Shown: positions 44,452 to 56,655 of the stretch, piece after piece | How positions within the stretch are numbered: position 1 is the first letter of the stretch | Layout of the letters: each line of letters starts with the position of its first letter | Source of the DNA: Deinococcus sp. KNUC1210 | GTDB taxonomy: Bacteria; Deinococcota; Deinococci; Deinococcales; Deinococcaceae | DNA length: 64,000 nucleotides | Direction: 5' to 3' | Assembly (NCBI RefSeq): GCF_022344005.1 | Contig: NZ_CP092190.1 | Span: forward strand, 2,629,501 to 2,693,500 | Notes under the pieces: model-generated | What the model was told of the DNA's origin: nothing | Databases searched by the model: none | Seen by the model: only the letters and a program-made list of their open reading frames with translations | Translations under genes and position numbers: made by a program

Positions 44452-45405
44452 ATGCCGTTTTCTCTGCGTCTCGCTGCTCTACTGCTGACTTCGTTCGCTT
44501 CGTTGGCCTCGGCCCATGTGGGCGGAAGCTTGGCGGCCACCCTGCAACAGCCCGCGCTGAGCACCTTCAAGAAGACGGGAAACGTCCTGACGGGCGCGGC
44601 TGGAACGACTGTGACGCTGACGCCCAGGGGCCGTTTTGTGGGAAGTGCTGCCGCTGTGCTGCCGGGCGGCGACCTGCATCAGGCGGGCAGGCTGCTGGGA
44701 GCACTGATCGGGGAAGATGTGGAGCAGGATCTGGTGGACTATCTGAAACAGCCCACGGTGCAGTACCGGCTGCCGCTGGGCCTGACGATTGCAGCCGGGG
44801 CCTACGATCTGAAGCTGCAAACACGTGGCAAGGCGTTGACCATGAACGTGTCGATGCATCAGGTCACGGGTTTCGCGGCGGTGCCGGGGACCCGCATTCT
44901 GGGCGATCCGGCGGCTCCCATCGTGATCCGCATGTATTCCGATCTTCAGTGTCCGTACTGCAAGCAGGCCGAACTCGACGCCATGCCGACGGTGGTTCGC
45001 AGCCTCCAGACCCAGAAAGACGTGCGTCTGGAATTCCACTATGTTCCCCTGATCAGGATTCACCCCAACGCTCGCCCCGCTGCCGAAGCATCGGTGTGTG
45101 CCGAGAACCAGGGGCAGTTCTGGGCGTTCAAGGATGCGCTGTTTCGCCGCGACGACTGGCAGCGCAGCAGCACGCCTCAGGCCACCTTTCAGGCGGTCGC
45201 CGCCAGGCTGAACCTGAATGCTGCTGCGTTCCGCGACTGCCTGACCAACCACAGTGGAAAGGCGGTGGTCGAAGCGGGGCTAAGCGAGGCCGAGGAGATC
45301 GAGATTCAGGGCACGCCGACGGTCTTCGTCAACGGCTATCAGGTGCCCGATCCCTACGACGCGGCCAGCTATCAGGCGATGATCGATTTTGTGCGGGCGA
45401 AGTAA
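44452..45405 (+). CDS. Exported DsbA-like thiol oxidoreductase 2
   Basis: 317-aa paralogue of the preceding protein, with the same layout: signal peptide, N-terminal domain (HVGGSLAATLQQPALSTF), CPYC active site (Cys167, Cys170) in MYSDLQCPYCKQAE, the extra Cys pair and the cis-Pro loop QGTPTVFVNG. Much of the thioredoxin part is identical while the N-terminal domain differs more. It looks like a tandem duplication with both copies kept. Confidence 0.85.
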   Translation: MPFSLRLAALLLTSFASLASAHVGGSLAATLQQPALSTFKKTGNVLTGAAGTTVTLTPRGRFVGSAAAVLPGGDLHQAGRLLGALIGEDVEQDLVDYLKQPTVQYRLPLGLTIAAGAYDLKLQTRGKALTMNVSMHQVTGFAAVPGTRILGDPAAPIVIRMYSDLQCPYCKQAELDAMPTVVRSLQTQKDVRLEFHYVPLIRIHPNARPAAEASVCAENQGQFWAFKDALFRRDDWQRSSTPQATFQAVAARLNLNAAAFRDCLTNHSGKAVVEAGLSEAEEIEIQGTPTVFVNGYQVPDPYDAASYQAMIDFVRAK

Positions 45406-45594
45406 GGGCGGGTGAGGCGTGAAGAGTGATGGGTGATGTGAAAAACAGATTTCGTTTCATTAAATAGTTCTGAGTTCAAATTGGGAGAAAAAGAGAATGC
45501 CTGCTTATCTGATCCATCAACACCTATGCTGGCACGCCAGTGACCACCTCATCACCCATCACGCCTCACCCATCACCTTTTCTGCGGAGGCGAC
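45406..45594. other. Gap with facing ATCACCC-type arms
   Basis: The gap has gagtgatgggtgatgtg at 45424-45440 and catcacccatcacgcctc near 45550, facing each other about 110 bp apart, around an AT-rich centre. The same kind of arms flank the rimP-nusA gap (19875 and 19955). Confidence 0.45.
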
Positions 45595-47157
<1,563 letters not shown>

Positions 47158-47219
47158 AGCAGGGAAGACGTGACGCGGAGGGTTTTGCTCGGGGTTTCAG
47201 ACCGCTGCTGGCGACTGCT

Positions 47220-47930
47220 CTACTCCGGCATTTTCAGCGCCGCGTGTGCCTGCCCCACCCACTCTGCCTCGTAGTCCTTGGCCCAGTCGTCGGCTTTCAG
47301 GTAGACCACCGGCACCACGCCCGTGCCGCTGCCACACAGCCACACCCGCTCGGCGCGTTGCAGCAGCTCTGGCGAAATGGGCGCGGCCTGGGCCTCGGTG
47401 TGCAGTTCGTTCAGCAGGGCGGCCCGCGTGATGCTGGGCAAGCCGCCGTCGGGAATCAGGTAGCGCCCGCCCACGCGCAGCAGCAGCCCGGTGCGGCTGC
47501 CATCGACCGCGTTGCCGCCCCGGTCGATCAGCAGGCCCTCAAAGAATCCGGCGTGTTCGGCGTGACGCTGGGCCAGGATGTACGGCAGATAATTCCCGGT
47601 CTTGTGCCTGCCGAGCTGCGGATGCACCTGAATCCGGCTGAGCAGCACGCCCGCTCCGGTCGGCTGCACGGGGGGCGGCAGCAGCGGCTGATGGCGATAA
47701 AAGGTCCCTTCGCCGGTCACGGTCACGCGCAGCAGACCCCAGGGCAGGGCGTCCAGTTCCGGTAACTCGGCGTCGGGTGGGGGCAGGTCGAGAAAGGTGC
47801 AGGTGGCCTCCAGCCGCTCCAGATGCTCGCTCAGCAGCAGCGCTTCGCCCCGGTGCGTGCGGAGGCTGGTAAACGCGCTCAGGCCGTGAAGCGCAGCGGG
47901 CGAGGCCAGACCGGGAGGCAGCGGTTTCAT
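47220..47930 (-). CDS. pabC: Aminodeoxychorismate lyase (class IV aminotransferase)
   Basis: 236-aa PLP enzyme of folate synthesis, releasing p-aminobenzoate from aminodeoxychorismate. The PLP lysine is in RHKTGNYLPYILAQRHAEH, and EGLLIDRGGNAVDGSRTGLLL and LPSITRAALL are typical of the fold. It is coupled to pabB-pabA by an ATGA overlap. Confusion with branched-chain aminotransferases is unlikely given the neighbour. Confidence 0.85.
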   Translation of the reverse strand: MKPLPPGLASPAALHGLSAFTSLRTHRGEALLLSEHLERLEATCTFLDLPPPDAELPELDALPWGLLRVTVTGEGTFYRHQPLLPPPVQPTGAGVLLSRIQVHPQLGRHKTGNYLPYILAQRHAEHAGFFEGLLIDRGGNAVDGSRTGLLLRVGGRYLIPDGGLPSITRAALLNELHTEAQAAPISPELLQRAERVWLCGSGTGVVPVVYLKADDWAKDYEAEWVGQAHAALKMPE

Positions 47931-49750
47931 GTGGAGGCGTGCACCAGCGTCAGCCAGTTGCCCAGCAGCAGGCGTCCATACGTGCTCAGCACGCTTTCCG
48001 GGTGGAACTGTACGCCCCAGGCGGGCGCGTCGGCTGCTTCCAGCGCCATGATTTCTCCCGTTGCCGTCGCCGCAGTGATCCTCGCCCCCGGACTGTGTTG
48101 CACGATCAGTGAATGATAGCGGGTGAATTCGGCTCCCTGAGGAATGCCGGCAAACAGGCCTTGCCCGTCGTGGTGCAGCGCTTCCGGCTGCCCGTGAACG
48201 GCCCGCGCTGCCCGCACGACTTGCCCGCCCAGCACCTCTCCGAGTGCCTGATGCCCCAGGCACACACCCAGCAGCGGAATGCGCCGTTCCAGACACGCCC
48301 GCGTGAGGGCCAGCGTCACGCCCGACGTCTGCGGCGTGCCCGGCCCCGGCCCGATCAACACGGCGTCCGGCTTCAGGGCCAGCAACGCTGGCAAGGCGGC
48401 GGTCTGGTCGCGCAGCAGCACCACCGCGCCCAGTGCGGCCAGATCGTGCGCGAGATTCTGGGTGAACGAATCGAAGTTGTCGAGCAGCAGCACCCGCAGC
48501 GGCGTCTGGGGCTGCACGGCGGGCGGCGACCATGCCCGGCCCGGACGCGGGGGCTGTGGAGGCTGCCCCGGTGAACCCGCCCGCGCCTCACCCGACAGCA
48601 CGCCCAGCAGGGCCTGCGCCTTGATGACCGTTTCCCGCGTTTCGGCCCCCGCCTCCGAATCGATCACGATGCCTGCCCCGGCCCGCACGCCCACGGTCCA
48701 GCCGTCAGGTTCTTTGGTAAAGGTGGCGGTGCGGATCAGAATATTCAGCTCGGTCTGCGCTCCGCTGATGATGCCCAGGCTGCCGGTGTACCAGCCCCGT
48801 GCAGACGGCTCCAGCTCGCGGATCGCCTGCATCACCCGGCGTTTGGGCGCTCCGGTGATGGTACCGCCGGGAAAGGTGGCCCGCAGCACCGCCTGAGTGG
48901 TCAGGCCGGGTAGCGGCGTGCCGCGCACCTCGCTGACCAGATGCATCACGTGGCTGTAGCGCTCGACCAGCATCAGGTTCGGGCACATGCACGCTGCCCG
49001 GCTGCGACAGCCAGCCCAGATCATGCCGGATCAGGTCAGTCAGCATGATGTGTTCGGCCTGCTCCTTGACGTTCGTTCGCAGGTCGCGTTCCAGCTGTTC
49101 ATCGGTGTCGGGGGTGGTTCCGCGTGGCCGGGTTCCGGCGATGGGCCGCGCCGAGACCGTGTGGTCGTCCCAGCGCACCAGCCGTTCGGGACTGCACGAC
49201 ACCACGACCTCGGTGCCGAAATCGGCGTAGGCCATGTAGGGGCTGGGGTTGTCGGCCCGCAGCCGCAGATAGGCCGCCAGCGGGTCGCCCTGCGCGGGAG
49301 CCGTCACGCCGCGCGACAGGTTGACCTGATACACCTCGCCCGCCCGGATCAGCTCCTGCACGGTATCCACGCCCGCCGCATACTCCAGATCGTCGGCAGA
49401 GAAGGAGCCGACCTGAAGGTGGGGGGCCGCCGGGGCCGGGCCGGACAGCAGCGCTTCCCAGTTCAGATGCGGCGTGCCGACGATGTTCAGCGTGCCCGCC
49501 AGCCGGTCCCAGACCAGCCCGCTGGGATAGTGCCCCAGATCTGCGCGGGGCCGACAGGGGCGTGGCTGGGAAGTCCGAACGCCTGAGCCGCCTCGTACTT
49601 CAGGCCGCCCAGCCACGCGGGAAACAGCGCCGTTCCCGCCGGACGCTGCGGCAACGTGTGGCGGCGCTGCGTCGGGGCGGCGCTCAGCAGCGTGTACCGG
49701 GCGTGCTCCAGCACCGGCCCGAGCGATTCCAGCAGCAGCAGACCCGGCAC
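47927..49750 (-). CDS. pabB: Fused p-aminobenzoate synthase PabB-PabA, two frameshifts
   Basis: Component I (chorismate-binding) precedes a glutamine amidotransferase, joined by a Pro-rich linker at about 48550. Component I has VYQVNLSRGVTAPAQGDPLA, FGTEVVVSCSPERLVRWDD, IAGTRPRGTTPDTDEQLERD, HVMHLVSEVRG and FPGGTITGAPKRRVMQAIRE. The amidotransferase has LLDNFDSFTQNLAHDLAALG, GVCLGHQALGEVLGG and GVQFHPESVLSTYGRLL. One base is missing at CCCC (49547-49550) and one is extra at CCC (48981-48983). The GTG at 49750 is the first start; conserved-looking sequence runs on to about 49826. TrpE-G is a possible alternative, but pabC argues for PABA. Confidence 0.85.
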
Positions 49751-49827
49751 GCCGCCCGCATGCAGCCGCAGCAGCGCGTCGGCGGGCGACAGGGCGCTGA
49801 GTGCTTTCGGGGGTGGCTGCGCCTGAA

Positions 49828-50451
<624 letters not shown>

Positions 50452-50457
50452 GAGGAC

Positions 50458-50463
50458 AGCGTA
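50458..50463 (-). promoter_or_regulatory. TACGCT -10 box, leaderless promoter of the membrane-protein gene
   Basis: TACGCT on the minus strand, 6 nt before the ATG at 50451. Confidence 0.5.
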
Positions 50464-50576
50464 CAGGCTGCGCGTGAGGCTGGGAAGAGGGGAGAAGCGG
50501 CAAGAAGCAGCCAGGAAGGGATCGCCCGGTCTGGCAGACAAGGACGCTTGCCGCGCTGACCATGTGTTTCCGCAGG

Positions 50577-51203
50577 CTACAGGCTCGACTCTCCTTCCAG
50601 CACCGTGACCAGCGCCGTGCCCGCTTCCAGACGGCAGACCACCTCGCCCGCTGCCTCGTTGCTGACTGTCCAGCCACTGCCCAGCGGCACGGCCACGCGG
50701 TCCAGATTCCAGCGAGCGCCGCCGATGCTCAGGCCAGACAGATCGGAGGCGGCGAGGACACTGAAGGTCTGACCGGGGCGCAGCGGCAGGTGCAGCGCGG
50801 TGCCGGGCAGCAGCGGGCGGCCCCATTCGTCGCCGCTGTGCAGGGTCACGCTGCATCCCTCGGCCTGCATCCTGACCGCGCCCAGTGCCAGTGCAAAGGT
50901 ATGGTCGAAGCGCCCACCGAAAGCACCCAGCACGTACAGTTCGTCTGCGCCGCGTTCGCGGGCCAGCGTCGCCGCGAGTTCGGCATCGGTGCTGGCCTTG
51001 TTCCTCGGATGCGAATAGCGCGGCGCGTCGAGGTGCAGTCCGTCTGAACTGTCGAAGTCGCCCACCCAGGCATCCACCTTCACGCCCAGTGCCGCCGCAT
51101 GCCGCGCTCCTCCGTCGGCAGCGACCACCAGCGCGGGGCGGGGCAGCCGCGACAGCGCGGGGGTGAGCGTGAGACGGCCACCGACCAGAATCCAGGCGAT
51201 CAA
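50577..51203 (-). CDS. thiN: Thiamine pyrophosphokinase
   Basis: 208-aa enzyme making thiamine pyrophosphate from thiamine and ATP. Family motifs are ADGGARHAAALGV, VGDFDSSD (acidic, metal-binding) and RNKASTDAELA, with VLGAFGGRFDHTFALALGAV. It starts at TTG, the first start available. It lies downstream of the thiamine ABC transporter, with an 88-bp gap, so imported thiamine can be activated at once. Confidence 0.9.
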   Translation of the reverse strand: MIAWILVGGRLTLTPALSRLPRPALVVAADGGARHAAALGVKVDAWVGDFDSSDGLHLDAPRYSHPRNKASTDAELAATLARERGADELYVLGAFGGRFDHTFALALGAVRMQAEGCSVTLHSGDEWGRPLLPGTALHLPLRPGQTFSVLAASDLSGLSIGGARWNLDRVAVPLGSGWTVSNEAAGEVVCRLEAGTALVTVLEGESSL

Positions 51204-51290
51204 CTGTGGTCCTGCATAGGGGTACTGTACCCGGTCATTGCCTCGCCGCCGTACTCAGGACGCTGCCGAGGCCGAGTGCCTCCGGAACGG

Positions 51291-52247
51291 TCAGCGGTCA
51301 TCGGGTACACGCAGCAGTTCGGCGTCGAGCAGGCGCAGGCGCAGCGTGTCGCCCTCCAGCAGCGCCGCTTCCCGGGCGCTGAGCCGCAGCCGCAGCGGGC
51401 CGACCGCGTGGGAAACGGTGACGGACAGGCCGCCCGCATCGGTCTGCTGGGCGGAGGCGGGCCAGCGCTCTCCTTCCCCCAGCACCACCGCGTGTTCGGG
51501 CACGATCAGCGCCTGCTCACCCTGCGCGAAGACGTTTGGCTGTCCCAGGAACTCGGCGGCCCAGGCGGTCGAGGGGCGGGCAAAGACTTCGGACGTGGGG
51601 CCGAGCTGCACCAGTCGCCCGGCCCGCATCAGCGCGACCCGGCTCGCCAGTGCCAGCGCCTCGCGCTGATCGTGCGTGACCAGCAGAACCGCCGCGCCCA
51701 GGCCCGAAAACAGCGAGCGCAGGTCACCCCTCAGCCGCGCCCGAAGCTGCTCGTCGAGATTGCTCAGCGGCTCGTCGAGCAGCAGCAGTCGGGGCTGCAC
51801 CGCCAGCGCACGGGCGAGCGCCACCCGCTGCGCCTGCCCGCCCGACAGTGCGTGAATGCGGCGCTGCTCCAATCCCTGTAGCCCCACCAGTGCCAGCGCT
51901 TCCCGCGCCTGTGCCGTTGCCTGCGCTCTGGGTATGCCGCGCTGCCGGGGGCCATAGGCGGCGTTGTCGAGCACACTCAGGTGTGGAAACAGCGCGTAAT
52001 CCTGAAAGACCAGACTCAGGTTTCGGCGCTCCGGTGGAAGCGCGGTCACGTCTGTGCCCGCCATCAGCACCCGCCCGCTGTCCGGGCGCTCCAGCCCCGC
52101 GATCAGCCGCAGCAGCGTGGATTTGCCGCAGCCCGACGGTCCCAGCAGCGCCAGCGTCTCGCCCGCTCCCAGGCTGAAGGTCACGTCCTGCACGGCGGGC
52201 GTGCCCGGATAGAGCTTGTCCAGCTGTTCCAGCGCCAGTGCGCTCAT
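51291..52247 (-). CDS. thiQ: Thiamine-type ABC transporter ATPase
   Basis: 318-aa ABC ATPase. Walker A LLGPSGCGKSTLLRLI, signature LSGGQAQRVALARAL, Walker B LLLLDEPLSNLDEQ and the switch His in LVTHDQREAL are present. The C-terminal regulatory domain (TOBE-like, from about 240) resembles that of the iron/putrescine/thiamine group. Assignment to thiamine rests on thiP, thiB and the TPP riboswitch. Confidence 0.88.
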   Translation of the reverse strand: MSALALEQLDKLYPGTPAVQDVTFSLGAGETLALLGPSGCGKSTLLRLIAGLERPDSGRVLMAGTDVTALPPERRNLSLVFQDYALFPHLSVLDNAAYGPRQRGIPRAQATAQAREALALVGLQGLEQRRIHALSGGQAQRVALARALAVQPRLLLLDEPLSNLDEQLRARLRGDLRSLFSGLGAAVLLVTHDQREALALASRVALMRAGRLVQLGPTSEVFARPSTAWAAEFLGQPNVFAQGEQALIVPEHAVVLGEGERWPASAQQTDAGGLSVTVSHAVGPLRLRLSAREAALLEGDTLRLRLLDAELLRVPDDR

Positions 52248-52308
52248 GTGCGGCCCCTAGCCATCGGCAGCGGACGTACCGATGTCGAACCCCTCAGATC
52301 GTCGCCGC

Positions 52309-53889
52309 TCACGTCACTTCCCCTTTTCCGCCGTCCAGCACGCTGAAGGCTATGAGCGAGAGCAGCATCAGCAGGGTTGCCAGGGCGCAGGCTTCGCCCA
52401 GATTCTGTTCTCCGGGGCGGCCCAGGCGGGCGTACATGCCGGTGCTCAGGGTCGCCCACTCGGGTCGGGCCAGCACGAGAGTGGCAGCGAATTCGCCCAG
52501 CACGGTGCTGAGGGCCAGAGCCGCGCCGCCTCGCAGGGCGGGTAGGATCAGCGGCAGGGTCACGGTGCGCCACACCCGCCCAGGCGTGGCCCCGAGCGTG
52601 CGGGCCGCCTCGTTCAACCGCGCTGGAATGGCCTGCAGTGCCGGAAGCAGGCTGCGCGTGATGAGCGGGGAAGCCAGCAGGGTATACGCCGCGATCAGCA
52701 GCCCCAGGCTTGCCCGCAGCGCTGGGTACAGCAGCAGATATCCCACCGCCAGCGACACGGGCGATACCATCAGCGGCAGCAGACTGAGCAGGTCGAGCAG
52801 CTTCGAGCGGCTCAGGAAAATGGCGAAGGCGTGCAGCCCGCCCAGCAGCACGGCAAAGAGCAGCGTCAGACTGGCAAAGCGCAGCGTGTTGCCCAGCATC
52901 AGGAGGAGCGCAGGGTCGGCATCGGGCGAGAGCAGACCCGTCCAGAAGGCCGCCGTCAGGCCGCTGCGCCCATGCACACTTCCCAGGGCCACGGCGACCA
53001 GCGGCGCGAAGCAGATCAGCAGCACCGCCCCCATCAGCGCGTAGGTGAGTACTGCCGCTGCGCCCCGTGGACGCGGCAGGGTTCGCGCCGCTGCCACGCC
53101 CGCGCCCCCGGCGGTGCCCAGCCGCACATACACGGCGGTGGCGATGAACGTGATGAGCAGCTGGACCAGAATCAGGGCGCTGGCCTCGTTCAGCCGCAGA
53201 TCGTAGGCGGTCAGGGTATAGATCTCGACTTCCAGCGTGCCGTACTGCTCGCCGCCCAGCAGCAGCGGCAGCCCGAAACTCAGGGCGCTGTACAGGAAGA
53301 CCAGCACGGCGCCCGCTGCCAGCCCCGGCCACGCCAGCGGCAGCGCCACCGTGACCGCCGAGCGCCATCCGGACGCGCCCAGCGTGCGGGCCGCTCCGAT
53401 CAGTGTGGGTGGCACGCGCAGAAAGCCCGCATAGGCCAGCCGGATCATCAGCGGCAGGTTGAAGAACAGGTTGCCCAGAATCAGCAGAGTGGGGGTGCCC
53501 GACAGGTCGAGGTGCAGCAGGCCGCGTGGCCCGAACAGGCTCAGCAGGCCGAGCGCGGCCACCAGCGTGGGCGTGACGAAGGGCAGGAGCAGCAGCCGCA
53601 GCAGCAGCGCGGTTCCCGGCACGCGGGCGCGGGAGAGCAGATACGCCAGCGGCCCGCCGATCAGCAGGGCCAGCAGCGCACTCAGCGCGGCCTGAGCCAG
53701 CGTCCACGCCAGCCGCTTCTCGAAATACGGCTGCCCCAGAATGCCCACGCTCAGGCCGCCTTCTTTCAGTGTTCGCAGCAGCGGCAGCACCAGGAACGCC
53801 GTGATGAAGAGGAGCGGCGGGAGAGCCAGCAGCAGGGTAGTGGGAGAGCGGAAGCGGGAAGTCGGCAGCGGTGGAGGTTCGCTCCTCAC
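52309..53889 (-). CDS. thiP: Thiamine-type ABC transporter permease, fused two-domain
   Basis: 526-aa permease made of two fused CUT/iron-type permease halves, each with an EAA-like loop ([20 protein letters not shown] and [20 protein letters not shown]). About 12 membrane helices are predicted. A GTG start. It lies between thiB and thiQ, as in other thiamine operons. Confidence 0.88.
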   Translation of the reverse strand: MRSEPPPLPTSRFRSPTTLLLALPPLLFITAFLVLPLLRTLKEGGLSVGILGQPYFEKRLAWTLAQAALSALLALLIGGPLAYLLSRARVPGTALLLRLLLLPFVTPTLVAALGLLSLFGPRGLLHLDLSGTPTLLILGNLFFNLPLMIRLAYAGFLRVPPTLIGAARTLGASGWRSAVTVALPLAWPGLAAGAVLVFLYSALSFGLPLLLGGEQYGTLEVEIYTLTAYDLRLNEASALILVQLLITFIATAVYVRLGTAGGAGVAAARTLPRPRGAAAVLTYALMGAVLLICFAPLVAVALGSVHGRSGLTAAFWTGLLSPDADPALLLMLGNTLRFASLTLLFAVLLGGLHAFAIFLSRSKLLDLLSLLPLMVSPVSLAVGYLLLYPALRASLGLLIAAYTLLASPLITRSLLPALQAIPARLNEAARTLGATPGRVWRTVTLPLILPALRGGAALALSTVLGEFAATLVLARPEWATLSTGMYARLGRPGEQNLGEACALATLLMLLSLIAFSVLDGGKGEVT

Positions 53890-53914
53890 TGCCTAGTTCC
53901 CCTTCCCGCGTCCG

Positions 53915-54949
53915 TCACTTCCGAAGAACCTGCGTCACCCACAGATCGGTCAGAGCGGCGCTGCGGTTCAGCAGGCTGTCGGGCATCGGCGGCAGTTTCG
54001 GCTGCTGCGCGTACTTCCACACGCTCGAAAGCGGCGTTCCCGGCACGCTGGGGTACACCCACATACGGTCCGGAAAGTCCTTCTGCACCGGGGCGCTCAG
54101 CATGAAATCCACGAACTTCTTCGCCAGTGCCGTCTGTTTGCTGCCCTTCAGCAGCCCCACGCCTTCCAGCTGGAGGAAGGAGGTGCCGGGAATGAACAGG
54201 TTGTCGGTGGGCGCGTCCTTGAGCTTGCCCGCGCTGTAGTACACCTCGGCGGCAGGGCTGCTGGCGTAGCTGAGGACGATGGGATATTTACCGCCATAGA
54301 GCGTGAATTCCTGGTTGTACGCCTGTTCCCAGCCCCGCGTCACCTTCATGCCGCCTGCACGGGCGCTGCGCCACCAGTTCAGTGCACCGTCCTGCCCGAG
54401 TGCCTGCACCGTCGCCAGATAGAACGCCGCGCCGGGGCTGGAGGTGGCAGGCGATTCCACCACCAGCAGTTTCGCGTAAGCGGGCGTGGCAAGCTGAGCC
54501 AGCGTGGTCGGCAGCGGCAGCCCCGTTTTCTGGAAGGCGGCCCGGTCGACGTTCAGCGAGACGTAGCCCGCGTCCACGGTGTTCAGCAGCGTGCCGTCGC
54601 CCAGCTGGTAGGCGGCTGGAATCTTCGCGGCGGCGGGGCTGGTGTACGCGCTCAGAATACCGGCGGCCTGGGCGCGGGGAAGCAGCGAGTTGTCGAGGCC
54701 ATACACCACGTCGGCTATCGGCGCGGCACGCGTCAGAATCAGCTTGTTCAGCAGTTCGCCCGCATCACCGCCTTTCAGCAGTTGCACATGCACATGGTTG
54801 GCAGCCTCGAAGCCCGCGATCAGCTTCTTGTCGAGCGAGAAGCTGTCGTGGGTGATGACCGTCAGGGTGGGCACGGCCTGGGCCGAAACAGTGTGGGCCG
54901 AACCTGCGACCAGCGCGAGCAACATCAGAGAAGCAGTACGTTTTGACAT
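53915..54949 (-). CDS. thiB: Thiamine ABC transporter substrate-binding protein
   Basis: 344-aa exported protein. A signal peptide ([20 protein letters not shown]) precedes a periplasmic binding fold with [37 protein letters not shown] and [20 protein letters not shown]. It is the first gene after a TPP riboswitch and starts 7 nt after AAAGGGG. Confidence 0.9.
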   Translation of the reverse strand: MSKRTASLMLLALVAGSAHTVSAQAVPTLTVITHDSFSLDKKLIAGFEAANHVHVQLLKGGDAGELLNKLILTRAAPIADVVYGLDNSLLPRAQAAGILSAYTSPAAAKIPAAYQLGDGTLLNTVDAGYVSLNVDRAAFQKTGLPLPTTLAQLATPAYAKLLVVESPATSSPGAAFYLATVQALGQDGALNWWRSARAGGMKVTRGWEQAYNQEFTLYGGKYPIVLSYASSPAAEVYYSAGKLKDAPTDNLFIPGTSFLQLEGVGLLKGSKQTALAKKFVDFMLSAPVQKDFPDRMWVYPSVPGTPLSSVWKYAQQPKLPPMPDSLLNRSAALTDLWVTQVLRK

Positions 54950-54985
54950 AAAAAAATCCCCTTTGCGTCGACAAAAGGGTGGAAA
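54950..54985 (-). promoter_or_regulatory. Expression platform between the TPP riboswitch and thiB
   Basis: On the minus strand cccttt and aaaggg can pair around gtcgacgc (about 54959-54980), followed by GATTTTTTT and the ATG. The stem would hide the AAAGGGG ribosome-binding site and could also terminate. Confidence 0.5.
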
Positions 54986-55013
54986 CGTCCGCACAAAACG
55001 CTGTTCATGCGGC

Positions 55014-55100
55014 GGCCACGCTCCCTCCGCCGGAATGACCCGGTTCAGGTTCCTGGGGTATGTTCTCAGCCCGCTTCTGGCAGGCACCCCCGGTGACGCA
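55014..55100 (-). ncRNA. TPP riboswitch (THI element)
   Basis: On the minus strand the core bases are in order: GGGGGTGCCT, GCTGAGAACATACCCC, GGAACCTGAACCGGGTCAT and TCCGGCGGAGGGAGCG. These match the THI-box consensus (GGGGTGCC, CUGAGA, ACCUGAUC-like, GGCGNAGGGA). Bound TPP should turn off thiB-thiP-thiQ, probably with thiN. Confidence 0.93.
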
Positions 55101-55105
55101 GCGGC

Positions 55106-55111
55106 AGTCTA
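55106..55111 (-). promoter_or_regulatory. TAGACT -10 box before the TPP riboswitch
   Basis: TAGACT on the minus strand puts the transcript start just before the aptamer. Confidence 0.5.
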
Positions 55112-55146
55112 GCGCGTTTCTGAGGATGCGTCCCACCGAACATGTC

Positions 55147-55152
55147 TACACT
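55147..55152 (+). promoter_or_regulatory. TACACT -10 box, leaderless promoter of the Nudix gene
   Basis: TACACT ends 6 nt before the ATG at 55159, back to back with the thi promoter. Confidence 0.55.
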
Positions 55153-55158
55153 CTGTTC

Positions 55159-55608
55159 ATGTCCAGCTCTGCTGACCCCACCTTTCACCTCGTCAGCTGG
55201 CTGCTGCTGCGCCGCCCCGACGGACGCATCCTGCTGGCTCGCCGCGCCGGGGTCAGTTACGGCAACGGGTTCTGGGGATTGCCGGGTGGTCATGTCCTCG
55301 ACACCGAAACACTGGCCCAGGCCGCCGCCCGCGAGACGCTGGAGGAAGTAGGCGTGAAGGTCGAGGCCGCCGATCTGACGCCGCTGGGCATGGTGCGCTA
55401 TGTCGATGCGGGCCTGCGTGGAGCTGATTTCTTCTTCCTGGCCGGGCGCTGGGAAGGCGAACCGTACCCCGCCTCGGAATGCAGCGAGGTGAGCTGGTTC
55501 GCGCCGGATCAGCTTCCGGCAGATGCGCTGCCGTGGCTGGCAGACACGCTCCGGCGGCAGCTCTCGGGCGAGGGACCCTGGCTGAGCGAGTCGCTGGACG
55601 GTGCCTAG
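55159..55608 (+). CDS. Nudix hydrolase
   Basis: 149-aa phosphohydrolase with an intact Nudix box (Gly44, Glu50, Arg58-Glu59, Glu62-Glu63, Gly65). The flanks [13 protein letters not shown] and [13 protein letters not shown] fit general nucleotide-derivative pyrophosphatases. Deinococcus carries many Nudix proteins. The ATG at 55159 is set by the TACACT box; a longer frame to 55060 crosses the thi promoter. Confidence 0.88.
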   Translation: MSSSADPTFHLVSWLLLRRPDGRILLARRAGVSYGNGFWGLPGGHVLDTETLAQAAARETLEEVGVKVEAADLTPLGMVRYVDAGLRGADFFFLAGRWEGEPYPASECSEVSWFAPDQLPADALPWLADTLRRQLSGEGPWLSESLDGA

Positions 55609-55694
55609 CGCAGGACCTGTAACGTGAAGAAGTGGCCCGGATCGGCGGCAGAAAGGTGGCCGGTCTCGGCTGCTCCCTGCTCCTCAGGCCATCT

Positions 55695-56292
55695 TCAGAG
55701 CGGTTCGCTCAGTCGGTCGAGTTCTGCGCCAATCAGCGTCGTCAGTTCCTTCACGCTGCCTTTCGGCTCGATGGGCGGCCCGAAGCGCACCACCCAGGTC
55801 CGGCCTTTCAGATGCAGGCCAACCGGCGTGACCGGGGCTTTGCCTTTCAGAGCCAGCAGCGCTGTTCCGCCCTGAAGTTCCTGGCCGCCGCGCGTGCCTT
55901 CCGGAAAGATGCCCAGCGTGCCGCCCGACTGCAGGATTCGCAGGGCGCTGCGGATGGCCCCCAGGTTCGTTGCTCTCACGGTCGACCGGAAAGCTGCCTC
56001 CCCCGCTGATGATGCTGCCGATCACGCCTCTGAACAGCTCTTTTTTCGCCATGAACTGGATGTACCGGCCTCTGGGAAGCGACTGGGCGATCAGAAACGG
56101 ATCGAGCGACGACACGTGGTTGCCCGCGATGATCAGCTTGCCTGTAGGCGGAATCAGGTCGCGTCCGTGAACCTGGGCATGCTGCCCGCGCAGCAGAAAG
56201 GGCAGCCGGGTGGTCTGCACCACCAGGTGATACATGAATGGAGTGACCTTCGGGCCGGTGTCGGCAGGTCTGGTCGGGCTGGGCTTGCTCAT
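55695..56292 (-). CDS. plsC: 1-acyl-glycerol-3-phosphate acyltransferase, frameshifted
   Basis: About 198-aa membrane-associated acyltransferase making phosphatidic acid. The NHX4D motif is GNHVSSLDPFLIAQSL, followed by FRGVIGSIISGGGSFPVDR. The second half continues in another frame with LGIFPEGTRGGQELQGGTAL and KAPVTPVGLHLKG. One extra base near the AA of gaac (55966-55967) explains the shift. TATCCT lies 6 nt before the ATG. Confidence 0.8.
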
Positions 56293-56298
56293 GGCGTC

Positions 56299-56304
56299 AG
56301 GATA
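56299..56304 (-). promoter_or_regulatory. TATCCT -10 box, leaderless promoter of plsC
   Basis: TATCCT on the minus strand, 6 nt before the ATG at 56292. Confidence 0.5.
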
Positions 56305-56331
56305 GCGGGCGGGCGCGTGCCGTGCCGAGCG

Positions 56332-56655
56332 CTAGGCCTGGCTTTTCAGCAGTTTGCGAACGGCGAAGCGAATACGGCCCAGGTTCGCCACGTCGTCGAA
56401 GGCGGTCATGAGGGTCTGATCGCCGTAGGGCGTCAGCAGCACCGGGCCGTCTTCCAGATCGATCAGCAGGTCTTGCAGCTCGCCGCCCAGCGCTCCGATC
56501 AGACTGGCCGCCACCGCTCGGCCTGCCTGTGCGATGCCGGGATCGGGGGTGTCGCCTGTCTGTTCCAGCATCGCGCCCTGAGCGCTCAGCAGGGCCGCGT
56601 GACGCACGCCGCGAACATCCATCAGTGGGGCGAGCATGGGAAGAGGTTGCGTCAT
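56332..56655 (-). CDS. Roadblock/LC7-type protein 3
   Basis: 107-aa small alpha/beta protein with VRGVRHAALLSAQGAMLEQ and the LGGELQDLLIDLEDGPVLL strand pattern of roadblock domains. The ATG overlaps the previous stop (TGATG). Last of three tandem members; see the first for context. Confidence 0.65.
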   Translation of the reverse strand: MTQPLPMLAPLMDVRGVRHAALLSAQGAMLEQTGDTPDPGIAQAGRAVAASLIGALGGELQDLLIDLEDGPVLLTPYGDQTLMTAFDDVANLGRIRFAVRKLLKSQA

